NCBI GenBank assembly: GCA_026786125.1
Contig: JAJAYU010000047.1
Location: 1 to 6,456, forward strand
Length of the DNA: 6,456 nucleotides
Reading direction: 5' to 3'
DNA from: Chamaesiphon sp.
GTDB taxonomy: Bacteria; Cyanobacteriota; Cyanobacteriia; Cyanobacteriales; Chamaesiphonaceae
Positions 1-6,338 of the stretch are shown piece by piece. Below the pieces are notes generated by a model that saw only the letters and a list, made by a program, of their open reading frames with translations, searched no databases and was not told where the DNA came from. The position numbers and the translations under genes were made by a program. How positions within the stretch are numbered: position 1 is the first letter of the stretch; each line of letters begins with the position of its first letter.

Positions 1-137
1 GGAAGCCCACCTCAAGATGAGTACTCTCACTACATAAGTAGGTAAGGTCACGGGCAGAACACCCGTTAATAGGATGTAGATGGAAGCTCAGTAATGAGTG
101 CAGTCGAGCATTACTAACAGACCGAGGGCTTGACCTC
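1..137 (+). rRNA. 23S ribosomal RNA, 3' end (partial)
   Basis: This is the last ~137 nt of a large-subunit rRNA whose body lies to the left of the window. It is recognised by the conserved 3' domain: the CCTCAAGATGAGTACTC segment near the left edge, the GGTAAGGTCACGGGCAGA stretch, the AGGATGTAGATGGAAGC stretch, and the closing GAGGGCTTGACCTC. The GCTTGACC part is the strand that pairs with the GGTCAAG-type 5' end of cyanobacterial 23S. The exact 3' end is uncertain by a few bases (about 135-138). It is followed by 5S in the normal 23S-5S order. There is no tRNA in the short spacer. Confidence 0.95.
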
Positions 138-191
138 ATTCTCGATGATTCGATGGCAAATGACAATATGTTGATTATTATGCAGTCTTCA

Positions 192-246
192 AGGTGTGCG
201 TTACCTTCGGCTCCGCTCAGGCACCGCCGAAGATTACAACACACCT
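192..246 (+). other. Hairpin in the 23S-5S spacer abutting the 5S 5' end
   Basis: A two-part stem is visible. The outer arms AGGTGTG (192-198) and CACACCT (240-246) are a perfect 7-bp pair. Inside them CTTCGGC (205-211) and GCCGAAG (226-232) form a second perfect 7-bp pair around a 14-nt loop. The outer stem ends one base before the 5S helix I starts at 247, so it could guide RNase processing of the precursor; that role is inferred. The inner part (CTTCGGCTCCGCTCAGGCA) resembles a GC-rich motif that I recall as dispersed in cyanobacterial intergenic DNA, so it may be a small mobile-type repeat that landed in the spacer. Confidence 0.6.
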
Positions 247-365
247 GCTTGGTGTCTATGGCCTAGTGGAACCACTCCGATCCCTTCCCGAACTCGGTTG
301 TGAAACGCTCGCACGGCGACGATAGTTGGGGGGTTGCCCCCTGTCAAAATAGCTCGATGCCAAGC
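247..365 (+). rRNA. rrf: 5S ribosomal RNA
   Basis: About 119 nt, the normal length for 5S. The cyanobacterial consensus is clear: GGTGTCTATGGC at the 5' side, GGAACCACTCCGAT, then TCCCGAACTCGGTTGTGAAACG for the loop C/helix III region, and AAAATAGCTCGATGCC at the 3' side. The ends were set by helix I: GCTTGGTGTC (247-256) pairs over ten positions, including two G-U pairs, with GATGCCAAGC (356-365), and the next bases outside do not pair. A GGGGG/CCCCC helix lies at about 328-342. It is the last gene of the rRNA operon and is followed within 13 nt by a terminator. Confidence 0.95.
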
Positions 366-377
366 TTAATACTAAAT

Positions 378-412
378 AAAAAGCCACTAACTGCTAGGTT
401 AGCGGCTTTTTT
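378..412 (+). terminator. Intrinsic terminator of the rRNA operon
   Basis: The left arm at 378-391 (AAAAAGCCACTAAC) and the right arm at 398-412 (GTTAGCGGCTTTTTT) pair over 14 positions with one A-C mismatch. They enclose a six-base loop (TGCTAG), and the right arm runs into a T tract. It lies 12 nt after the 5S end and in the right orientation to stop the rRNA transcript. The A-rich left arm also gives a T tract on the other strand, so it could work in both directions, although no minus-strand gene reaches it. Confidence 0.9.
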
Positions 413-725
413 ATGTAATTCGCTAGTAAGAATCATTAAAAATAAAATTACTATATTAGTGAAAATCTTGAAACAAAAGTAGTCGCTTGGCATCAAAAGT
501 AGATTCCACCAGTCACACCTTTGATTCAAACACATTGCATATCAAAAAATCCACCTATGGACTGAATTATTCCTAAGCAATAATTGGTATAAATAAGGAG
601 TGTCTATATTTGTCTTGATCTCTGATGGGTCAGGAAGAATCGATCAATCAAAACTATAATGTTAGGTACAGCTATCATTTACCTTCAGGTATCTACTCAC
701 CTGCTAATTAACGTACCTCCACCCC
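413..725. other. AT-rich intergenic region, no gene recognised
   Basis: There are 313 bp between the rRNA terminator and the kinase start. Open frames here are short and either run into the 5S or cross the terminator, with no family features, so I call no gene. Visible small elements are: a 9-bp direct repeat CAAAAGTAG at 474-482 and 494-502; GCTTGGCATC at 485-494, an exact reverse complement of the last ten bases of the 5S; a TATAAA box at 588-593 and a TATAAT box at 655-660; TTGATC (615-620) facing GATCAA (642-647); and four AGGTA/TACCT motifs between 664 and 718. The right half is therefore the likely control region of the kinase gene. Confidence 0.6.
655..660 (+). promoter_or_regulatory. 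Candidate -10 box for the kinase gene
   Basis: TATAAT is a perfect -10 hexamer and lies 65 bp before the ATG at 726. No TTGACA-like -35 is found at 16-18 bp upstream, where AGGAAG occupies the expected place. It could be an activator-dependent cyanobacterial promoter, which often lacks a -35. Transcription would start near 667 and give a leader of about 59 nt containing AGGTA/TACCT motifs. A TATAAA at 588-593 is an alternative. Confidence 0.4.
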
Positions 726-3700
726 ATGACTTCAGCATCTTCTACTGGGCTACCGACAATTGAGTCCAATTTCCCGATTGTCGGTGTGGCTGCTTCTGCT
801 GGTGGTTTGGAAGCATTTACCCAGCTACTGGGGAATCTCCCTGTGGATACGGGGATGGCATTTGTACTGATTCAGCACTTATCTCCCGACCATAAAAGTC
901 TCTTGACTGAGATTCTGGGGCGAGTGACCAATATGCTGGTGCGTGAGGGTCAAAATGGGATGAAGATCGAGCCGAACCAGGTGTATATAATTCCGCCCAA
1001 CGCTAAAATGGTGCTAGAGGAGGGCGTACTGAAATTATCATCCCGTGAGAAGATTTTTGGGAAATACATGCCTGGGGATGCTTTTTTTAGCTCTCTAGCA
1101 GCCGATTCGCTGTCCGAGCGGAATGGAAAACGGGGGCATCGAGCGATCGCAGTGGTGTTGTCGGGTGGTGATGGTGACGGTTCGCTGGGTTTGACGGCGA
1201 TTAAGGCGGCGGGTGGGGTGACATTTGCTCAATGCGAGGATACGGCGAAGTTTGATAGTATGCCAAATACGGCGGTGGCGACTGGAAATGTTGACTTTGT
1301 GCTCACGCCGGAACAAATTGCTCAAGCGTTGGTAAAGCTGAGTCAAAACCCGCTGTGGGTCAGCCCCCAGCCGTTGATTTCCCTAGATCGAACGGTAGTA
1401 CCGTCAGATACATTGACGACGATTTTCTTATTACTAAAATCGGCTACTGGCATTGATTTTAGCCATTATAAGCCTAAGACGATCGATCGCCGGATGCAAC
1501 GGCGGATGTTGTTGTGTAAACGCGAAAATTTAGCCGATTATGCTACATATCTGCAAGAGCATCCGGTAGAAGTTAAGGCATTATATGAGGAAATTTTAAT
1601 CCACGTCACCAGCTTTTTTCGCGATCCTGAAGCTTTTGAACTGCTAAAATCCAGAGTTTTCCAGATGATTGTCCAACATAAATCGGCTGAGTTTCCGATT
1701 CGGATTTGGATTGCTGGTTGTTCGACGGGAGAGGAAGTATATTCGATCGCGATCTGTTTGTTAGAATTTTTGGAAGATCTAGTGACACCGCCACCAATTC
1801 AGATCTTTGCAACCGATATTAGTGAATTAGCGATCGATACAGCCCGTGCGGGTATTTATGCCGAGAATCAAATGGGAGATGTGTCTCCAGAGCGTCGTCG
1901 TCGCTTCTTTTATCCAGTAGAGGGTGGCTATCACATTAGTAAAGCAGTGCGAGAACTGTGTGTGTTTGCCCGTCAAGATTTGAGTAGCGATCCGCCGTTT
2001 TCTAATGTCGATTTGATTAGCTGTCGGAATGTGCTGATCTATCTAGGCGAGTCGCTCCAACAGCGAATTATGCCGATTTTTCATTACAGTCTCAATTCGA
2101 CTGGCTTTCTATTACTCGGTACGTCTGAAAGCACGGGAAAATCTACAGATTTGTTTAAGGTAGTTGATAAAAAGTACCGAATTTATGCCAAGAATTCAAC
2201 CGAAAGTCAGTCCACGTTTTCATTTACACCTAGCAGTTACCCAGCCCTGAAATCAGTTACCAATATCAAATCTAATTCGCCTAGCAGTCGATCGATCCCG
2301 GCGGTACCGGAAGAGTTTGATCTTCAGAGCAAAGTCGATCGACTGATTGCCGATCGATATACGCCGACAGGAGTAGTAATTGATGATCAAATGCAGGTGT
2401 TGCAATTGCGGGGCGAGATCGATCGTTATCTCAAACTGGTACCTGGAGTTGCTAATCTCAATTTATTTAACCTGGTGCCATCGGGTTTATTAATCGAATT
2501 ACGCGCGGCTATTCATCAATCTCAACAACATAATTTGCCCGTTACTAAAAATGGATTGTACCTGGAAGAAAGTGACAGGTCTAGTTTATTCAATCTTCAG
2601 GTAATTCCATTTAATATTCCTACTACTCAAGAACGCCGCTTTCTGATCTTGTTTGAAGATGCGCCAATTTGTGCGGCTGCTCGTCCACCCCAACTCGATC
2701 CAATCGTCGCCGTCGGCGATCTAGCCCAAGAAAATATTCGGATGGGGCAAGAATTGACTAGTGCAATTCAGGAGCGGACAGCTACTCAAGAGTATCTGCG
2801 GGCAGTGATTCAAGAGCAGGAATATAGCAATCAAGATCTAAAGGTTGCGAATGAAGAAATCTTGTCGAGTAATGAGGAATTGCAAAGCACAAATGAAGAA
2901 TTGGAAACTGCCAAGGAAGAAATTCAAGCAACTAATGAAGAACTCAGTACTACCAACGAAGAACTCCGGCGGCGGAACACAGAACTGTACCGAGTCAATA
3001 ACGATTTAACTAATTTACTGGCAAGTATCAACATCCCAATTTTGATGTTAACCAATGACCTGCGAATTCGGCGATTTACACCGATGGCGCAATACTTATT
3101 CAACTTCATTCCGACTGATACGGGACGACCATTAAGTGACATCCGTACCAACCTGAATATTCCTGACCTAGAAGTGTTAATTCTGGAAGTATTAGCAACT
3201 CTCAGTGTCAAAGAACTAGAAGTCCAAACCCAAACTGGATATTGGTACAGACTGCGGATTCGACCTTATCGCACTACCGAAAATCAGATCGACGGCGTAA
3301 TCTTAGTGCTACTCGATATCGATGCCCTCAAGCGCAGTGCCGTCACCTTTGAAGCCGCCCGCAATTATGCCGAAGCGATCATCGAAGCTGTCCAAGTACC
3401 GCTGCTGGTGCTAGAAGCTGATTTCCGCGTCAATACTGCCAATCGAGCATTTTGCGAAACCTTTGAGGTATCCCAACTAGAAACTGCTAGCTTGACGATT
3501 TTTGAGCTGGGGAATGGCCAGTGGAATATCCCTGGATTGCGATCGATCATCGAAGATATTTTAACAAATGATACAGTGCTGGAAAACTTTGAGGTTGAAC
3601 ATTTGTTTGACAAAATTGGCCAGAAAACGATGCTGCTCAATGCCTTGAAGATTGATGCGGTCGGCGATATACCCCGAATTTTATTATCGATCGAGGATAT

Positions 3701-4919
3701 TACCGAGCAGAAGCAATTTGAAGGCGAACGCGCACATCTGCTTAGTCAAGAGCGACTCGCCCGCCAAGAAGCTGAGACAGCTAACCGTGCCAAAGATGAC
3801 TTCCTCTCCAACCTCTCCCATGAACTTCGCAACCCGCTCACGGCAATTATCGGCTGGGTACAACTAATCCAGAGCCACAAATTAGATCGAACTAGGATCG
3901 AGCGCGGCTTAGAAGTGATCTATCGCAGTGCCAACGCTCAATCCCAACTAATCGAGGATATGCTCGATCTGTCCCGCATCGATAGTGGTAAATTGTACCT
4001 CAATCCGCAGCGACTCGATCTAGTCTCAGTAGTGAATGTCGCCCTCTCTTCCGTCGAACTCTCTGCCAAAGCCAAATCGATTCAACTCAGCGCGAACCTC
4101 ACATCTACAATCGTGCGCGGCGATATTGACAGGTTGGGACAAGTTATGTGGAACCTACTCACCAACGCCATCAAATTTACCCCCTCAGATGGACGAGTGG
4201 AAATTAGCCTCACCACTGTCGGAACCTTTGCCCAAATTCAGGTCAGCGATACGGGGCAGGGGATCGGGACTGAGTTATTACCACATATCTTCGACAGGTT
4301 TCATCAAGGCGATTCTACTAGTAGCAAAGCCAATCAGGGATTAGGATTGGGACTATCGATCGTCCGCCATATCGTCGAACTCCACCACGGTACAGTCCGC
4401 GCCGAGAGTGAGGGCGCAGGACAAGGTACCACCATGATCGTCCAGATCCCCTTAGACACCACCCTAGATCTAGCACCCATCGCCGGAGATGCGATCGGTA
4501 CTAACTCCCAGGAAATGCTCTCTCTGGCTGGCTTACAAATTCTAGTAGTTGACGATGAACTGGATATTCTCGATCTGATCAAATACATCCTCGAAAACGT
4601 GGGAGCAGCAGTAACGATCGTCGGCTCAGCAACAGCAGCGATCGCCGCTCTAGCAGCCTCCCAGGGTCAATACGATGCACTGCTCGCAGATATTGGGATG
4701 CCTGAACAAGATGGCTTTGCCCTGATCCGTCAGGTGAGAGGCTTGGCTCCCCAAGCGGGCGGACAGATTCCCGCAGCAGCAATTACCGCCTACGTCAGCG
4801 ACAAAGAACGCCAACGGGCGATCGATGCTGGCTTTCAAGTCCATCTCGCTAAACCAGTTTACCGAGATCAGCTCATCCAAATGGTGGCAAATCTAACGGG
4901 TAGAGTTAAAAAAATCTAA
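726..4919 (+). CDS. CheB-CheR-PAS hybrid histidine kinase with C-terminal receiver
   Basis: 1397 aa, soluble (no signal peptide or membrane segment). Domains in order: CheB methylesterase, ~15-205, with catalytic-type Ser24 (AASAGG), His51 (QHLSPDH) and Asp151 (SGGDGDG, usually SGTGSDG); CheR methyltransferase, ~228-490, with SAM motif AGCSTGEEVYS (330-340), ATDIS (362-366) and SCRNVLIYL (432-440); PAS-like, ~535-648; heptad coiled coil, ~665-765; PAS, ~762-868; PAS, ~878-997; HisKA with phospho-acceptor His1032 (SHELRNP); HATPase with N box Asn1147, DTGQGIG (1175-1181) and GLGLGL (1205-1210); receiver, ~1271-1388, with Asp1276/1277, phospho-acceptor Asp1322, Thr1354 and Lys1376. All catalytic motifs look intact. 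The ATG is the first possible start after an in-frame TAA at 705-707; there is no Shine-Dalgarno sequence. It likely autophosphorylates on a cytoplasmic signal. Whether the CheB/CheR parts act on chemoreceptors or are sensory relics is unknown; no chemoreceptor or other che gene is in the window. Confidence 0.95.
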   Translation: MTSASSTGLPTIESNFPIVGVAASAGGLEAFTQLLGNLPVDTGMAFVLIQHLSPDHKSLLTEILGRVTNMLVREGQNGMKIEPNQVYIIPPNAKMVLEEGVLKLSSREKIFGKYMPGDAFFSSLAADSLSERNGKRGHRAIAVVLSGGDGDGSLGLTAIKAAGGVTFAQCEDTAKFDSMPNTAVATGNVDFVLTPEQIAQALVKLSQNPLWVSPQPLISLDRTVVPSDTLTTIFLLLKSATGIDFSHYKPKTIDRRMQRRMLLCKRENLADYATYLQEHPVEVKALYEEILIHVTSFFRDPEAFELLKSRVFQMIVQHKSAEFPIRIWIAGCSTGEEVYSIAICLLEFLEDLVTPPPIQIFATDISELAIDTARAGIYAENQMGDVSPERRRRFFYPVEGGYHISKAVRELCVFARQDLSSDPPFSNVDLISCRNVLIYLGESLQQRIMPIFHYSLNSTGFLLLGTSESTGKSTDLFKVVDKKYRIYAKNSTESQSTFSFTPSSYPALKSVTNIKSNSPSSRSIPAVPEEFDLQSKVDRLIADRYTPTGVVIDDQMQVLQLRGEIDRYLKLVPGVANLNLFNLVPSGLLIELRAAIHQSQQHNLPVTKNGLYLEESDRSSLFNLQVIPFNIPTTQERRFLILFEDAPICAAARPPQLDPIVAVGDLAQENIRMGQELTSAIQERTATQEYLRAVIQEQEYSNQDLKVANEEILSSNEELQSTNEELETAKEEIQATNEELSTTNEELRRRNTELYRVNNDLTNLLASINIPILMLTNDLRIRRFTPMAQYLFNFIPTDTGRPLSDIRTNLNIPDLEVLILEVLATLSVKELEVQTQTGYWYRLRIRPYRTTENQIDGVILVLLDIDALKRSAVTFEAARNYAEAIIEAVQVPLLVLEADFRVNTANRAFCETFEVSQLETASLTIFELGNGQWNIPGLRSIIEDILTNDTVLENFEVEHLFDKIGQKTMLLNALKIDAVGDIPRILLSIEDITEQKQFEGERAHLLSQERLARQEAETANRAKDDFLSNLSHELRNPLTAIIGWVQLIQSHKLDRTRIERGLEVIYRSANAQSQLIEDMLDLSRIDSGKLYLNPQRLDLVSVVNVALSSVELSAKAKSIQLSANLTSTIVRGDIDRLGQVMWNLLTNAIKFTPSDGRVEISLTTVGTFAQIQVSDTGQGIGTELLPHIFDRFHQGDSTSSKANQGLGLGLSIVRHIVELHHGTVRAESEGAGQGTTMIVQIPLDTTLDLAPIAGDAIGTNSQEMLSLAGLQILVVDDELDILDLIKYILENVGAAVTIVGSATAAIAALAASQGQYDALLADIGMPEQDGFALIRQVRGLAPQAGGQIPAAAITAYVSDKERQRAIDAGFQVHLAKPVYRDQLIQMVANLTGRVKKI
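1143..1150. repeat. HIP1 octamer GCGATCGC
   Basis: An exact copy of the highly iterated palindrome of cyanobacteria, inside the CheB domain coding region. Confidence 0.8.
2850..3017 (+). repeat. Eight 21-bp units encoding a heptad coiled coil
   Basis: Residues 709-764 of the kinase form eight seven-residue units with register N-E-E-(I/L)-x-x-x. They start at residues 709, 716, 723, 730, 737, 744, 751 and 758. Units one to six keep the two acidic residues and the hydrophobic fourth position; the last two (NTELYRV, NNDLTNL) are degenerate. At DNA level this is an imperfect 21-bp tandem repeat of the AATGAAGAA type. This coiled-coil helix is typical of CheB-CheR fusion proteins. It links the methylation half to the PAS/kinase half and probably passes signals between them. 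Confidence 0.85.
4638..4645. repeat. HIP1 octamer GCGATCGC
   Basis: A second exact HIP1 copy, inside the receiver domain coding region of the kinase. Confidence 0.8.
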
Positions 4920-4978
4920 TACTTCAGTGAGATCGTGGCTTGAGATTGAGTCAAATCGATTGGTGTCGATCAATAATA

Positions 4979-4984
4979 TATAAT
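4979..4984 (+). promoter_or_regulatory. Candidate -10 box for the BrxD-like gene
   Basis: TATAAT lies 34 bp before the ATG at 5019, in the 99-bp gap between the two genes. No good -35 is present at normal spacing. Where it would lie there is a small hairpin, ATCGA (4955-4959) and TCGAT (4966-4970), which could be an operator or chance. Initiation near 4991 would give a leader of about 28 nt. No intrinsic terminator is seen after the kinase, so read-through from upstream is also possible. Confidence 0.4.
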
Positions 4985-5018
4985 CGTCACACGGTGCAAA
5001 TTCATAGCTAAAACCTGA

Positions 5019-6338
5019 ATGACGACTATTAGCCCCCGCGATATCGAGCATATCTTTGAACGACTCCGATCGGGTGTAGTGCCAGAGCGGGGACTAGAAG
5101 CATTTGCCGTCGGGATCGATCGATCTAGAGCTGAGATTAGGCGACAATTAGACTTAGCGGCAAATAACGAAGGCGTGTTTAAATTTCTGCGGGGTGGCTA
5201 TGGTTGTGGTAAAACCTTCATGGCACGGTTGGCATTATTAGATGCCCAGGCACAAGGCTTTGCCACCAGCTTTGTCGTCGTGTCGGATAACGACTTACAC
5301 TTCCATCGGTTTGATGATGTTTATCGCAAAGTCGTCCAGGAATTGGCAACCGATCGATGCGATCGGGGGGCGTTGGGATTTATCATCGATCGCTGGATTG
5401 CGCGGATCGAAAATGCCACCATCGATGGTGGTGCAAATCCTGAAGCTGAAGATTTTGATGCCCAAGTCCAGCAACGGCTGGAAGAAGATTTAGCATCCCT
5501 CACTGGCGGGAAGGCACCTGAAGATATGGCGCGGGTATTGCGATCGATCTTCGCCCTCAAACAAAAAAATGATTTCGCCCAAGCCAGCGCACTCCTCTCC
5601 TGGCTCTCCGGTAGTGAAAACGTCGCCGCAGTCTCCAAGCGGATCGCGGGGATTAAGGGCGATATTGGCTCCAAAGAGGCGATGGACTATCTTCAGGGTA
5701 TTTTAGCCATTACCAAAGCTTCGGGCTACAAGGGGCTAGTAATCGTCATTGACGAAGCCGAAACGATGTTGCGAATGAAATCCGATATTCGCGCCAAATC
5801 CCTGAATGGCATTCGCCAAATTTGTGACGCAGCCGATCGCTATCCTGGCTTATTCTGGGTGTTTACAGGTACCCCCGAATTCTTCGATACCAATCGCGGC
5901 GTAGCTGGTTTAGCACCCTTACACGATCGGTTAAAACTGATTAAAACAGGTAACTTTGCCAATCCCCGTCAACCACAATTAGTCCTGACACCATTCGATC
6001 GCGATCGCTTAAAAGATGTCGCCCTCAAACTGCGAGAATTATATCCCACCCAGCAACGCAAACAATTAAATCAGAAAGTAACCCCTGAATTCATCGATTT
6101 ACTAGTAGCCAAAGTCAGCGAAGGATTTGGCGGCGATGTCGGAATCGTACCGCGTCAATTCTTGCGCCAGTTAGTGAATATTTTAGACTTAGCTGCCACC
6201 GAACCAGAATTCGATCCAATGACAGATGGGGGCTATGAATTCACTGAACTCAATTCGGAGGAAGCCAGAATTAGAGATGGTTTACCCTATTTTGAACCAG
6301 AACCCACCGATGCAGAACAATATGCTGTGACGTTTTAA
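5019..6338 (+). CDS. BrxD-like P-loop ATPase (DUF2791 / BrxC-BrxD ATP-binding family)
   Basis: 439 aa, soluble, close to full length for BrxD. The N-terminus shows the family signature RSGVVPERGLEAFAVGID (17-34), then VFKFLRGGYGCGKT (53-66), whose Walker A is G59-GYGCGK-T66. Walker B is GLVIVIDEAE (239-248) with Asp245 and Glu246. FWVFTGTPEFF (279-289) is a sensor-1-like strand, and VPRQFLRQLV (377-386) is a typical C-terminal helix of this ATPase group. BrxD is an ATP-binding protein of type 2 (Pgl) and related BREX phage-defence systems; its exact action is not settled. The same family also occurs outside BREX, so I give no gene symbol. The start follows directly on an in-frame TGA at 5016-5018, so 5019 is the first possible ATG; there is no Shine-Dalgarno sequence. 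No methyltransferase, PglZ or helicase gene is in the window. Family assignment is firm; the defence role is inferred. Confidence 0.85.
   Translation: MTTISPRDIEHIFERLRSGVVPERGLEAFAVGIDRSRAEIRRQLDLAANNEGVFKFLRGGYGCGKTFMARLALLDAQAQGFATSFVVVSDNDLHFHRFDDVYRKVVQELATDRCDRGALGFIIDRWIARIENATIDGGANPEAEDFDAQVQQRLEEDLASLTGGKAPEDMARVLRSIFALKQKNDFAQASALLSWLSGSENVAAVSKRIAGIKGDIGSKEAMDYLQGILAITKASGYKGLVIVIDEAETMLRMKSDIRAKSLNGIRQICDAADRYPGLFWVFTGTPEFFDTNRGVAGLAPLHDRLKLIKTGNFANPRQPQLVLTPFDRDRLKDVALKLRELYPTQQRKQLNQKVTPEFIDLLVAKVSEGFGGDVGIVPRQFLRQLVNILDLAATEPEFDPMTDGGYEFTELNSEEARIRDGLPYFEPEPTDAEQYAVTF
6001..6008. repeat. HIP1 octamer GCGATCGC
   Basis: A third exact HIP1 copy, near the 3' part of the BrxD-like gene. 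It overlaps a preceding CGATCG to give CGATCGCGATCGC. Confidence 0.8.

Noticed and set aside
138..246. tRNA in the 23S-5S spacer
   Set aside because: No cloverleaf, no TTCGANTC-type T loop and no CCA-side acceptor pairing could be found.
300..482. 60-codon + frame beginning in the 5S rRNA
   Set aside because: It starts inside the 5S, runs through the rRNA terminator and has no protein-like features.
344..535. 63-codon minus-strand frame
   Set aside because: It crosses the terminator and the 5S 3' end; no start signal and no recognised family.
2850..3017. 21-bp tandem repeat considered as a CRISPR-like or mobile repeat
   Set aside because: It is in frame, has no spacers and encodes a heptad coiled coil known from this protein family.
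2924..3211. 95-codon minus-strand frame opposite the coiled-coil and PAS region
   Set aside because: It is a shadow of the kinase gene: Ser/Arg-rich composition produced by the complement of the repeated heptad codons.
5321..5674. 117-codon minus-strand frame inside the BrxD-like gene
   Set aside because: The sense frame is a well-supported ATPase with Walker motifs; the antisense product has no family features.
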